Shown piece by piece: positions 35,689 to 48,161 of a DNA stretch of 64,000 bases. The notes beneath the pieces were generated by a model. That model did not search any database. It had not been told where the DNA came from and saw nothing but the letters and a program-made list of their open reading frames with translations. The stretch lies in the NCBI GenBank assembly GCA_946800325.1, contig OX326957.1, forward strand, positions 50,566,807 through 50,630,806, written 5' to 3'. A program made the translations under genes and the position numbers. The first letter of the stretch is position 1, and the number at the start of each line of letters is the position of its first letter. The stretch comes from Luzula sylvatica (Eukaryota > Streptophyta > Magnoliopsida > Poales > Juncaceae).

Positions 35689-37954
35689 CTGACTGAACAT
35701 GAGACCAGATAGTAACTAGGGTTTGCTTGTGATGTACAGTAACTAGTTATGACGTAGTGTTTACAGTAACTAGTTATTTTATGAAGTAGTGTTTGTTTAT
35801 CTAGCTTGGTTTATAATGTAATTTTCTCGCTATGGTAGTTTTGAATGTTGTAAGAAGTGGAATGTGAATTCCCGTTTGTGGACAACTGGAACTTGAATTC
35901 CGGTTATTTGATAAATTTGAGATCAAATATGTGCAGTTTTGAGTCTAACTCTTTAATATTAAATATAAGGAAAACTATATATACTAACTTGAGCACACAA
36001 TACCAAAGTAATAAAATCGAAATTGAGCACACAATGCAATTCGTGCATGTTTTTTTCAAGCGTAGATTTTTCAACTACAATATACATTTTGGAAGCAAAG
36101 TGATTTTTTGGTAATAGTTTCTAAAATATATTTTTATTTGTGCAAACTGCAATGTACTTTCTTATATCTATGATATATAATTTTGAAATACTATAAATAT
36201 TTAGTTTATATTTTTTTAAATATATTTGTTTAGATACTGCGACATTTCCAATAGGAACCAATAAAAGTAGCACTGCTTGCTATATGCGAGAATGCATGAG
36301 GTCGTCTTATTCTCATTCTCACAAATGACTTCAGATGCGTGAATACATTTTAAATGTATCATATACTATATATTGCATGGATACGGATACGGGTATCTTA
36401 TCAGATACAATATGGATATGACGATACGATAATTTTTAATAAAACATAGGATACGACTAACTATAGTATCGCAAGTTCTTGTAGGAAGTACTATATACAT
36501 TTTTAAAAAAGATATATTTGTAATGGAGAAAACCCAAACTTTAGTTCCAAACCCACCTTCCTCTTTCTCCTCTCGACTCGGCCTTTTTTCTCGCTGGAAG
36601 CACGACTAAGGCGGCATCACACTCCCTCCTCTTTCGACTACGCTACGAGGACAATAGACCTCTCTGCTCCTCACTCAACGATGCGCCACTTGTTGAACCT
36701 CAACCGTCCATTCTCACGCTCGACCTACTTCAGATTGCCATTCACCGATTCTCAGGTCGATTTTTCTCGCATCTTACTATTATGTACCTCGAACATTTTA
36801 GAAGTTTATGTTTTCTTTTAAACCCTTCTGTTTGGACCCTTATTTTGTTTCGAGTACTGTTTATATTAGTTTCGGAATAAAGATCAATGAATGAATTTGA
36901 AGTGATGCAATAATAAACCAAATGTACTATCTTATGGCAAACAGAATAATTGATTCAAATTGAAACAAAATCAAAAGTATTCAAGGCATGTTAATGTGAG
37001 ATTGATATGTGATTTTGTAAACTTTATTTTGTCATAAATGAGAAATCTAGAGAAAATTCAAATAGAGAAGGATTTGTGGGGGAATTAAATAAAAATTAAA
37101 CCATCAAGTCTTTTTTATTCTGATTTTTTGTAAATTACTTAACAGATGAAGGAGACTAATTGAATAAAATTAGAGGGGGTTAATTGTTTGACATGACAAT
37201 AAAAAGATTATTCTTTATTGCCATCAGTTAACTACAATCATCGCTTAACGGATGAGGGAGGTAATCGAATGAAATTGACAGCTCGGAGGTGGGTTGAACA
37301 CAATTAAAATTTAGGAGTACATTGAACATTTGACAATAATTTATGTGATAAAAATGAATTTTTTTCTTCTTTTAAAACAGATCAAGGTATTTTTATTTTA
37401 TTTTATAAACATCGGATGAATATTATTAAATATGTTTGTTGTGCGTTTTTGTTTGCAGATACAAGCCCCAAAGTAGGAAGTAAAAGGAATAGGTGTATTT
37501 ATAAAAATGAATAAATGAAAAATGCTCGTTTGTCCTTTATTAATTGATATCAATGAAACTTGAACTAATAACCTTTTAAATGTATGATTTTTTGTATCAC
37601 ACTCAACCAAATGGACTATTTGAATAGCTGTATTTGTTATGTTTATTTATAATTTGTTTAGACAATGAAACGTGATTGGTGTTTATTTTGTTTAAATGCA
37701 AACTCGTTTGATTTTTGTCATTAACCATTTTTATTTATTTGGTTTATTTAAAAGTAACTATGTTTATTTGATATTAATGTAGAACCGAAATTTTGGGAAG
37801 GAAGGGAAATGAAATTTTGGATCAATTCCACAAACCGTTGATGAGCAGTAATTAGGGGTGTAAACGCTTTGAATCCTATTCGGATAGTGGTCATACCATA
37901 TCCTTATTAATATTTTTTCGGATACATATACGGTTCGGATATTAAACGGATACA
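35689..37954. other. Intergenic, with short CTL and RH28 flank fragments
   Basis: 35940-36045 resembles 39490-39590, the 3' flank of the CTL gene. 36530-36760 is C-rich and could hold a first exon (ATG at 36681, GT donor at about 36754), but no family is recognisable. 37375-37480 matches the last intron and last exon border of the RH28-like fragments (GATCAAG, GTATTTT..., TTTGCAG, ATACAAG). No complete gene is present. Confidence 0.6.
37375..37480 (+). pseudogene. RH28-type helicase last-intron fragment
   Basis: Contains the end of the penultimate exon (GATCAAG), the intron starting GTATTTTTATTTTATTTT and ending TTTGTTTGCAG, and the first bases of the last exon (ATACAAGCCCC). It corresponds to 43380-43477. 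Only this border survives, and the stop codon is lost. Confidence 0.7.
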
Positions 37955-39699
37955 TATATGGTTTGGATATTGTCGGATACGATTTTTTCAAATATTAAAA
38001 CGAATATTATTATATCATAACATATTATAATTTTTAATTATATATATACATAATTTACGACATAAATAATCTAAATTATTATACCTACACGTAATTTTAT
38101 GATTGCGATTTAAAATCATTCCGAAATCATTAATTGTCTATGTTTTTTCTAACTAATATGAAATAATACACATAAAAAAAATATATAATGTCCCGATTCG
38201 GATTCGGATAATACCCGGATTTGAATTCGGATCTGAAACTAAATTCGAATATCTAGTCCAAATACGAATAAAAATACATGGATCTAGATCCGTATACGGA
38301 TATTTGTTTAGAATACGGTTTGGTTCGGATAATATCCGCATTACATTCCTAGCGGTAATGCAACTATTTTGATACAACTGTTTGATGTATGTTTGCATAG
38401 GCATTGTGTGAACAAAAAAGATGTGAACTTTTCAAGCACAAATAGTGTGATACTAGAACAAAGAAAACGTGAAGTTTGCGAACATAACATAAATAATGTG
38501 ATACGAGGATGTATTGCATGAATTATGAAATTGAAGAGCCGTCAACGATTTGTCGTTTCATCAAAGCGCTATCGAGAAACACGATCCCGATGTGGAATAA
38601 AAGTTTTCGATGAATGCATATAGGATATTTGAGAAAATCAAAACCAAACAAATAGATAGATTCAATCTTATCTCTTTGACTCAATTCATTCGAATTTTTG
38701 CCGCACAGTCTCTGTATAAATCAACCCTTTAACAAAACATGTTGGCATAAATCCTCTATTTCAAAAGTTACTAGACATGCATGACCCTTGCTCGATTTGT
38801 ATCGATGAGTAATTGAGTATAGAGATGGTGAGACCGTGCAAATTTTTCCTTGTAAACATGGTTAATTACCTCATTTTATTTTTGTATATGATTAGTTTTG
38901 ATAATAAATAAAAAATTGGCATATGTCCTCCATTCATTGATATCAAAATGAATTAAAAATCAATATTTTTTTCACGAAATATGATTTTTTTTTTAATCTC
39001 ACGCTCAATTAGTTGGGTTATGAGTCATTGAATTGTTAAGTGTGATTACTGAAAAAAGTATTTGTTCATGTGGTTTTTATTTTGGTTGCAGAATTTTATG
39101 TCGAGCGTGTGGACTCATAGTGGACCAACTGGGTTGTCGAGTGTGTAAACGTGAGTTAGCCATTTCATGTCGAGTGTGTGGACTTATGGTTGACCAAGTG
39201 AAATACAACTTGACAGTTGGGCAGACGTGAATTAACCAAACGTCTGAATAATTAAGAGAAATTGATCATTCAATGCTCTTAAAAAAAGAGGCATTTTAAA
39301 TTTATAATCAAATGCTCGATTTCTTCATTGGGAGCATAGAGACTTACAAAGATGAGCTTTTTGCTTAGACGTTGCAAAGTATATATATGTGTGGAGTTAA
39401 TATATTAAGGGCTTGGAATAATTTCTCATTTGTTTGCCTTGTTTTGCTTTGAATTTTTGTTTTTACTTCATGAAGTAATTAATTTATAGTTTTAACTCTT
39501 AAATATTAAATATAAGGAAAACTACATATACCAACTTAAAAACACAATACACAATAATCTCAAAGTAACAAAATCAAAATTGTAAATAAAATTATTCAGT
39601 ACCAAACTTTATTTTATTCTTGCAGAATACGTGAAAACACCCGTAAAAATCCATGTATTATTTACACACAAAACTCAGTTATGAAAATCATAATAGTTT
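37955..39699. repeat. Segmental-duplication source/copy downstream of CTL
   Basis: 37965-38480 and 38619-39770 match 11325-11848 and 12345-16471 (minus insertions). 38400-38700 also matches 43640-43880 and 50690-50930 (ACAAAAAAGATGTGAACTTT and GATATTTGAG). A short internal repeat (TGTCGAGCGTGTGGACT / TGTCGAGTGTGTGGACT, 39098 and 39168) is present. No gene is supported. Confidence 0.75.
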
Positions 39700-41651
39700 T
39701 TAAACAATAGAAGATCTATGATTCCAATTTTGAGCAAGCTGTGCATAAGCAGCATGAACATGATCTTTCGTCGTGTCTCCTCTGTCCCTATCAATTGCGT
39801 AGCACAAATAAACAGCATCGATCACACTATCTAATACGTGAATAAAATACCCCAATAATATCATCATAACAAGCCATGTAATACCCGTGATAAAATATAA
39901 CTCGGTACCAATTGTACTTATACCCCTTAATATTGCATAAACCTGTTCCAAAAACAAAATCAACGTAAATATAAATAAATAATATCTGCACAATAATTGA
40001 CTAAAGAGAAGGGGATTTACATATTTTCCCTTCCAAAATCTCAAAATATCGCATTTATCCTTTCAAATATATAAATATCATATTTACCCTTTGAAAATAT
40101 CCAAATTGCTAGCTAAATGTTAAATATTTCAAGTTTAGAAGGGTAAATACGATATTTTAATTTTACAAGGGTAAATATGATTTTTTTATTTTTATTTTAG
40201 AAGGGTAATTATGTAAATCCCCCCAAAGTAAAATACTTACTGCAATCGAGTACAAAGAAGAGAGAATGAATATGATCCCAAATAACAACCGAGTAGAAAC
40301 GGTCTCGACAAAAACCGCAGAAAGAAGATTTCTTTTGAGCAATTCATAAGTCATTTTCGCAGAAGAACAATATGATTCGCCCGTAATTGCAGCAAAATTA
40401 ATCGTGAATTTGTTGACAAAGTCAACGCTCGATAAAAGACACTCCGCGCAACATTTCAGAATTAAGTTTACGCATCCTCGAAGATGGTTTTGTTTTTTTG
40501 CGGTTTCTAGAATTGCACGGATGAATCTAATTGCACCGGTTATCATTCCAGAGAAACAAATCGTACCGAACGAAGAACCAAACGCATTTCTTTAAACATA
40601 AGGAGAAAAATATTAACATTGAGCGACCAGACTTGAGTTATAACATATAGAATTTACAAATAGAATTTTACCTTAAAGATCGTCTCAAGCTCTTTTTGGG
40701 CCTGGGTCCATCGATGGCGAAGTACCATTGAGCGACTGTACCAGTTATAACATAAACTTGAGTTTCTAACATTGTACCTGCGGACCAGATTAACATTATC
40801 ACCGCAAGAGCGAAATATGCGAAGACCCATTTATCTTCTTTCCAGACGCATTCATAGTGTGAATCGTCGTTTAAACTCGGTACGATTTTTCCATTCCAGG
40901 TGGCGAATACTAAGAAGATTACAATGGGTGCGAAATAGAGTAATGCGTAGATTACAGCGAGAATTGGGAGTATTAGGACGAGAGCTATGTTCTCGGCCAG
41001 AGCGGAGGAAGAAACTTGAATGATCTGAATTGTTAATTCGACTCGATGCCAATTTGCGATAATGATCCAAAGAACGAGTCCGATTAGAAGAAATATGAAG
41101 ATTAGGATGATTATGCGGTAGGATAAGGGGAGAGAGCTTTGACATGATGCACCTATGGTGCATACTGTGAACCAGTATGCGTTGAAGAAGGATGGAGTGA
41201 GGATGAAGAAAGGGATTGAAATGTAGACAACCTGTTTGGCGTAATGCTTGAGGAAGAAAAGAAGAGAGAAAGAGATTACGGGCAAGAAGAGAAGAGAGAT
41301 AATGATGGTAGGAATGAGGTAATTCAAAAAAGAGTGAGAAGTGAGGTCGTAAGAAGTGGCGGAGAGACTGGCAGAGAGAACACAAGAGGAGAGAGATGAG
41401 TCGTAAGTGAAATCGGAGATTTGGGACTTGTGAAGATTTCGTTTGGCGAGGGAGAAGAAGCCGAGGGCGAACGTGGAGAGGGAGAGGAGGACGAAGAGGA
41501 TGAGAAATGGAAGGTCCCGGAGAGGACGAGGAGAGTGAGTGTAGGAAATGGGGATCGGGTAAGGTTCAGGGTCTGCAGAGGCGGAGGGGGCGAGAAGCGG
41601 TTGTTGGATCGCCGGCAAGATGGCCGGCTCCAAATCGCCGGCGCTCTCCAT
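39700..41651 (-). CDS. Choline-transporter-like (CTL) membrane protein
   Basis: Exons on the minus strand: 41651-40672, 40589-40241, 39942-39700; 523 codons with GT...AG introns. It is a polytopic membrane protein of the CTL/SLC44-type family (choline transporter domain), with about ten hydrophobic helices. Exon 1 has the first at about residues 48-70, a loop, then a run of helices. The C-terminal half carries SAGTMLETQVYVITGTVAQWYF and a Cys-containing loop, followed by the late helices in exons 2 and 3. Family members are linked to choline/lipid trafficking and vesicle sorting in plants; the actual substrate here is not shown. Its N-terminus is short and proline-rich, as in the smaller PNS1-like members. 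Intron 2 holds a 0.2 kb MITE. Pieces of its last exon and 3' flank are scattered at 16407, 35940 and 45890. Confidence 0.9.
40011..40222. mobile_element. MITE in CTL intron 2
   Basis: Inverted ends GGGGATTTACATA and, reverse-complemented from the right, GGGGATTTACATAAT, with further paired blocks of GGGTAAAT-type inside. It sits wholly within the intron between the exons at 40241 and 39942. The left half recurs at 46018-46090 in the duplicated CTL fragment, so the insertion came before that duplication. No clear target duplication. Confidence 0.75.
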
Positions 41652-42304
41652 TGGCGGAGTTCCGCGAGTAAGCGCTGACGAAGATATTTCTAATTGGCTA
41701 CAACGAAATTAATCAAGTGCTTAATCCCTCCAAGTAACCCGAATATCAATTCTCGGAATTGCTAATAATCCGGTATATAAACTCCCGGGTTATGTAATAA
41801 GCGAGATTTCAATTCCCATCTCTTTTATCAGGCCACTTTATTATGATTTATTATGGATCAAAAGCAAGGCCTTGTGGCCCATTTTCTCATTCATCGTTCT
41901 CAGTCCATTACACCCCACCCCTATATAAGAAGTTGTATTCAGTGATTGTAAACTAAAATTGAGAAGAAGATTAAAAGAAGATGAATTGAGTTCTTGATTT
42001 GGTTTCTTGAATTAGTTTTCGATGATTTAAAATACCGACTGTACCTCCTTAAATAGTTAATTACACAACTTATTGGCGACCGACAAGCGATATTACCGAT
42101 ATAATAGATTCATATCGAACCATATCAGTGACATACCCGGTTGTGCACTTTTTAATATTAAATATATATATTATATTAAATAAATTTTTATAATATTTAT
42201 TTATACTAAATTTTTAAAATTAATTCAAATGCTACATTATTAATGGTCAAAATTCAACAATACAAAATAAATTTCAAATTAAATTAAAAATACATTCAAA
42301 ACTA
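41652..42304. other. Intergenic between CTL and RH28 pseudogene
   Basis: About 650 bp with the CTL 5' region at the left (transcription leaves leftward). AT-rich DNA from 42130 resembles 51330-51480 in base composition. GACCGACAAGCGATATTACCG-like sequence near 42079 recalls the motif cluster at 51180-51340. No gene or clear element end. Confidence 0.5.
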
Positions 42305-43477
42305 ATGGAGGATCAAATTTCTTCTATTTTTGAAGAAGAAAGGTATATTCTTTTTAATAAATATTTTCATGATTTAAAGTAATATTATTGGATTTGTTGC
42401 GCTGACTAAATTATTATTTCAGGGCGGAAAAGATTTTAAGGAAAGCTGAAATGGAAGCTGCAAAAGTATGCGTTTTTTTCGTAATTCTTTCCGATTTTTT
42501 TTTTGTTTACTCTTTTTATGTGGTTATTTTATTTTGTTCACTTTTGTAGGCCGAAAATATGATTACTCACAGGGATGAGATTTATTCGCGACCTAAAAGA
42601 ACTTGGTTCGCCACAGAAAAGGAAAAAAATGCTTTTGTTAAAGGCTTCTTATTTATCACTTCATTTTATTTATTTTTTTAACTCAAGACTCAAGTCCTTT
42701 TTTTAAAAAAAAAATTAATTTTGGTGAAGGTGGAATCATCGGATAAAAGGAGAAACCGAAGGAATTAAAACAAAAGGAGAAACGAAAACGAGAGCGTCAA
42801 GTAAGTTATTTCCATCTATTAAATCAAAAAAAATTTACACTCTTTATCTTCTAATTTTAATTTTTAAACGCTTAATTAAACGATTTATTGTTTTCCATAA
42901 ACATCTTCCTCGTAAAGTATGCAGAAAATTAGAAGCACAAAAAGAAACGGAGAAGGATATACGAGAAATGAATATAATAAAAATAAAAATAATCTTGGTC
43001 ATGACTACGAAGACGATGATGATCAGGTTAATTTGGTTAATTAATTGTAAATTAGTCGAGGCTAAATTTGATTTAATATTGATATAATTTGGCAGGGAAA
43101 TGGAGGTAAAAAGAAGATTAAAAAGTCTGCGCAATCGATTGTCGATCTGGCATGGCATATAGACGAGCAAAATCGATGAAGGGAATGAGTAAAGGCGGTG
43201 GATTAAACAATATGAAAAAGTCGATGAAGAATCAACGACGAAGAAACCAACTCAGAGAAAAGAAGAGATGCAAGATCTCTTTCAGAGCGATATGAATGAA
43301 AGTAAACAAGCAAAGTTTTCGAAAAAAGGGTGGTAATGCTAATAATGCCGTTAAGAAGAAACCTGGTTCTTTTAGAGCCAATCAAGGTATTTTATTTTAT
43401 TTTATTTTTTAAGCATTCGATGAATATTATTTCATATGTTTGTTGTGTGTTTTGTTTGCAGATACAAGCGCCGATGA
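42305..43477 (+). pseudogene. RH28-type DEAD-box helicase, C-terminal pseudogene copy 1
   Basis: Begins inside the gene: exon 42305 (MEDQISSIFEEER), then exons encoding AEKILRKAEMEAAK and AENMITHRDEIYSRPKRTWF, then basic and acidic stretches, QSIVDL, and a last part ending SRYKRR-stop at 43477. This is the C-terminal tail downstream of the helicase core in plant DEAD-box RNA helicase 28-like proteins (ribosome biogenesis). The DEAD motifs are all missing. Frameshifts and stops occur, for example after the third exon (about 42645) and around 43180 and 43335. Several splice sites are still good. A decayed, 5'-truncated genomic copy. Confidence 0.82.
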
Positions 43478-44544
43478 GGTAATGCAACTATTTGATATAA
43501 CTAGTTATGGAGTTTATAAACTGTAAACATGATCTTGTGATGTTAATGTTATGTATGTTTGCATGGTTAAATATCATGCAACATTTGATTCAAAAATTAT
43601 ATATTCTGGAAATGTACTTTCAAAAATTTCAACCAACAAAAAACATGGGAACTTTTCGAGCACAGTTAGTGTGATGCGAGAACAAAAAAGATGTGAAATT
43701 TTCAAGCATAAAATGATGTGATACAGGCTTGTATTGCATGAATTATGAAATTGAAGAGCCTTCAACCATTTGTTATTTCATCGAAGTGCTCTTGAGAAAC
43801 ACAACCCCAATGTGCAATGAAAGTATTTGATGAATGCATATAAGATATTTGAGAAAACCAAAATCAAACGAATAAACGGACTCGATCTTGCCTTGTTAAC
43901 TTAATTCACTCGAATTAAGTTACTAGATTTGGACACTGTATAGATAAACCCTCCGACACTGTATAGATAAACCCTCTGACAAAACATGTTGACATGAATA
44001 CTCCATCTCAAAAGTTACTAGATTTGAAAAAAAAAGATCATTATAATAACGTAATAAAATCTATATTTGAGTTCACAAAATGAATACTATAGCACTTGAA
44101 AGAGAATCATCTCTAACAAACGAAATGTACATCCATAGTTCATAATATGTCTTGATTGTTTTGTGAATTCCACATAAATTAACATATACGCGGTGTTTAC
44201 AACGAAGTCAGCTGGTGAAATGATAAAACGTTCGCAAGATTAGGAAAAGACGGATAGTGTTGTTTAGACTAATGAGAATATGGCGGATTTGAACTTGCAG
44301 AGTTGTTCAAGATGTTATCCATCATCTTCTTATTTTAATTGCATGTAGTGTTGGAATGACAGTGTGTGCGTCGAGAATTAATGTCACGATAATTATGTGG
44401 TTTGTGCTTTGGCTACAGAATTTCATGTCGAGTGTGCGTATTTACGGGCTTGTAACAAAAAAAAAACACGAGTTAGCCATGGGCTATGGGCACTTCATAT
44501 AAAAAAAAAAACATGAGTTATCCGCGCGTGAATAATTAAGAGAA
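43478..44544. repeat. Downstream flank of RH28 copy, matching 38340-39240
   Basis: Sequence following the helicase stop is shared with 38340-38800 and 50690-51000. It includes a 22 bp direct repeat (GACACTGTATAGATAAACCCTC at 43933 and 43957, broken here: unit GACACTGTATAGATAAACC). No gene. Ends at the LINE target duplication. Confidence 0.65.
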
Positions 44545-45654
44545 TTTTTTTTAAGAAATACCAAACGTATGATCATTTGTATAAATAATAAAAAAGGTTC
44601 ATTTACATTGGGAGATTTAATTAGCTTAACTATTTTATGTGTCTTCATGTGTTTGTCCCTTTCCATAGTAGTAGTTGCTTTTTCGGCCGTCTTCGAAGGC
44701 GGGCATTATACTCCTTTCAATATTCGCGAGTTTCGTTCCTTCCATATTTTTCATGCCATCGCCAACCATAGGGTGTCACATTCCTTTCGTTCCCCTTTAC
44801 TTAGTTTGTTTCTATTCGGTCTCACGTCTTTCCTAAATCATTTAAGGGCGGTTATGTTGTTCATCTCTACCGCTCTCCAAACCGATAAGGTGTAAGTGCA
44901 TTGCGCAAGGAGATGATACGTCGTTTCTTCTTCTCTTGAAAAAAGATGGCAAGTTGCCGCGTGGGGCCACCCTTTTTCGTAGGAAATCCGTCGTGTTTAT
45001 TTTTATTAAGTAGAACTAGCCATGGGAAGGTTTTGATTTTTGATGGGATTTTTGTTTTTCATAGAAGTGATGTCCATTCTTCCTTGACCCCCGAGTCTCG
45101 TAGGGCGCGATATACCAAGTTCGTTGTAAATATTTTATTTTCCGACCATTTGTAAATGACCGATTGATTGGTCGACATTGTGTTTCTATTGCGGCTAAGT
45201 GTGCAGGCAAGATCGTTAATAAATCCTTCATGAAGTATGACCTTTTATAAACCGGGATTTGGTTTAGTTCTGGATGTTAGCTAGGGTGGTCGTCCAAATA
45301 TTGTTTTTTCTTTGTCTATCTTTCATCTCCCGTAAGGATATCATTAGTAATGTATCGTTATTTGTTTGCATGTGCGGCAATCCCAATCCGCCATTTTTCT
45401 TTGGTAATGTTATCTTGTCCCAACTAACCAAGCAACATCCGAGGTTGCGTTTATCGTTCCCTTTTCAAAGCAACGTTTTTATGGTTTTGTCAATTTCTTT
45501 GTGTACCCATCTTGGCATTCTGTTTACCAACATATGATCTGTTGGAATTGAGGTTAGTGTTCCTTGGGCAAGGATCAGTCTCTCTCCCATCGGAAGAAGC
45601 TTTTTCTTTCCAAGAATCCATTTTTTGTTGTATTTTTTTAATTAAAGGTATGAA
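44545..45654 (-). mobile_element. 5'-truncated LINE, copy 1
   Basis: Flanked by about 13 bp direct repeats AATAATTAAGARAA (44531-44544 and 45655-45668). The left border starts with a T run, that is, the poly(A) tail of a minus-strand retrotransposon. Translating the minus strand in pieces gives the end of a non-LTR reverse transcriptase ORF: KLLPMGERLILAQGTLTSIP, PRWVHKEIDKTIKTLLWKG, GGLGLP, and near the tail WKERNSRIL. Frameshifts and stops make it inactive. The element is absent from the matching site at about 39250. Confidence 0.85.
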
Positions 45655-46117
45655 AATAATTAAGAAAAATTGATCATTCGTTTTAAAAAAGAAGGCATTC
45701 GAAGTTAACCTCATGCTTCCATGTATTTATTAGGAGCATAATGAGCTTTTTGCTTGAATGGTCAAAAGTAAACATGTGTTAATTATGAGTTAATATATTA
45801 AGGGCTTGGAGTAAATTCTCATTTGATTGCCCTTGTTCTGTTCGCATATTTATTTTTACTTCATGAAATTATGCTTCGCAAATCGCATATCAGTAACTAA
45901 AACGACTTGGTACTGATTGTACTTATACCCCTTAATATGCATATACCTGTTCCTAATTAATCAAAATTAACACAAATATCAATATATTTGTATATGAGTT
46001 AATTGACTAAACTAAATGGGGATTTACATTTTTTCCCTTCCATAATCACATTTATCCTTTGAAATATACAAATATTATATTTACCCTTTGAAAAATTTAA
46101 AATACCATTTTTGGCAG
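45655..46117. pseudogene. CTL 3' flank and last-exon fragment with half a MITE
   Basis: 45655-45880 resembles 39245-39480. 45895-45955 matches the start of CTL exon 3 and its acceptor (39895-39955). 46018-46090 matches the left half of the intron MITE. Then it changes abruptly into an RH28 intron. The order therefore joins pieces of two unrelated genes in one duplicated segment. Confidence 0.75.
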
Positions 46118-46940
46118 GAAAATGGAGGTAAAATATAATAATAGTAATCGTGATGATGACGACGACGACGATGATCAGCTTAATTTGGTTAATTAATTGG
46201 AAATTAATCGAGACTGAATTTGATCTAATATTGTTATAATTTTTGGCAGGAAAATGGAGGTAAAATGAAGGTTAAAAAGACGGCCCAATCGATTGTCATC
46301 TGGCATATAGACGACCGAAATCGATGAAGGGAATACATAAAGGTGGTGGATTAAATAATTTGAAAAAGTCGATGAAGAAATCGACAACGAAGAAACCAAC
46401 TCAAAGAAAAGAAGAGATACAAGATCTCTTTGAGAGCGATATGAATGAAAGTAAACAAGCTAAATTTTCGAAAAAGGGTGGTCCGTGGTACTCCTAATAA
46501 TGTCGTGAAGAAAAAAAAACTGGTTCTTTTAACTTTTAAGAGCCAATAAAGGTATTTTATTTTATTTTATTTTTTAAACATTCGATGAATACTATTTTTT
46601 TTTTTTAAATAATAGAGTAGGCTCGAAGTCCTACATCTATTTTATATTGATTAAAAATATTACAATACCTTATAAATAAGGATTTTGATAGTTTTTTAAT
46701 ATCCATCATGGATATATTTCACATATTTTCCTCTATCTAACTATCCTCTATTTTCCATTAAATACTAGTTTCCTCAGTTTTTATCTAGGAAATGGAAATG
46801 AAGTAAAAAAAACTGGGACAATAAAATGATGTAATATAACTAAGCGAAATAAAACCTAGTATAAAATAATGATCCTCTCTCATCACCATCGACCCGCCTC
46901 CTCTCGATAAAACCCTTTTTCCTTTTCTGTACCATTCTTC

Positions 46941-47170
46941 TTCTTCTTCATCACCGCCTCCTTTTGATAGATTTTCTCTCGGCCGCCTCATCTCAATGAA
47001 ACACTTCGTCATTAACCGATTCTTTCTTCTTCTCGCTTCCTGTGCTTACGAATTCTTCGCCATTAAACGATTTCTTCTTCTTCTTCATCGCCGCCTCCTT
47101 TTGATAGGGTTTCTTTCGGCCGCCTCATCTCAATGAAACCCTTCGTCATTAACCGATCCCTTCTTCATCT
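46941..47170. repeat. 137 bp tandem repeat in the LINE tail
   Basis: Two copies, starting at about 46952 and 47089, share CGCCTCCTTTTGATAG, GGCCGCCTCATCTCAATG and CTTCGTCATTAACCGAT. They lie in the 3' region of LINE copy 2. Confidence 0.8.
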
Positions 47171-48161
47171 CGCTGAGTAACCCTTGCAGTCTGATCGTCC
47201 ATACACACCCCATCTGTTGCCGGAGATCCTTGCGGAAGCCAGAGCTGATGTGTACAGATCTGCACATTAGAAGATATTGTTGAACCTTGTCCGATTAAAA
47301 CTTGGTTTGTCGTTTCTTCATCTGAAGAGGATGCTTCTTCATCATCCAGGTATATAAACCCTTTCAGATTGTTGAATATAATTGCTTCTCTTTCTTCTTC
47401 TGCTCTTAATTCCTCTTCTGATTGATTTCTTCGAGGTTGATTTTCATTGTTAATCTCGGATTGGAACCACAAAATTGACGATGCACTGACATTTTCTTTT
47501 TCTGGATCTTCACGCCTTTGCCTTGCTGAATCTTCAACTTGTGCATGCTCCTGCTTCAACTTGTGCATGCTCCTGCTCCAGATCTATTTCAACATTAAAA
47601 TTTAAACTGTAAGTTTGTTCAACATTTGTAAAAGTTCTAATTATAATTTCCTCTTCTGTTTCAGTATTCAATATATTGTAATTGTTAAAATTAGTATTTG
47701 AATTATAGGAATTTCTCTGATTTGATGGATGTGTACTTTTTAAACAGAATTTATAATCTTTCTTTCTTCAAGGATGAGATCAAGAACTGCCCATTCCCTG
47801 TATTTACAATCTGTGAATGATCTTCTGCATCTTTATTCTAGTCAAATTTGATACATAAATATAGAGATAAGTATTTTGAAATCTTTATTTTCTCCTTTAT
47901 TTAGAATTACTTTAAAAATATTTATACCATCAATATATATTAATCCTAGTGTTGAATGTAATTCTTTTAATACTCTTATTGTATACTGACAATCTTTAAA
48001 TAAATGTGTTACAAACTCTTCTGCAAGATGGCAAAGTGGTCATCTATTTGGAAAGTTCCATCCCCTCTTCATGAGATTATCTAATGTAAGTATTTTATTT
48101 TGTATACATAAATATAAGAATATATGTATTTTATTTGGTACCTTTATTTTCCATATATATT

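Noticed and set aside
36681..36756. Candidate first exon of an unknown gene
   Set aside because: Only a short open stretch before a GT donor, with no downstream exon or recognisable family.
40772..41385. Antisense and alternative frames across CTL exon 1
   Set aside because: Shadows of the 327-codon CTL exon, which has clear membrane helices and splices in frame to exons 2 and 3.
47149..47568. 139-codon minus-strand frame as a host gene
   Set aside because: It lies within the LINE insertion between its target duplications, downstream of the RT region, and has no recognisable domain; treated as LINE tail.
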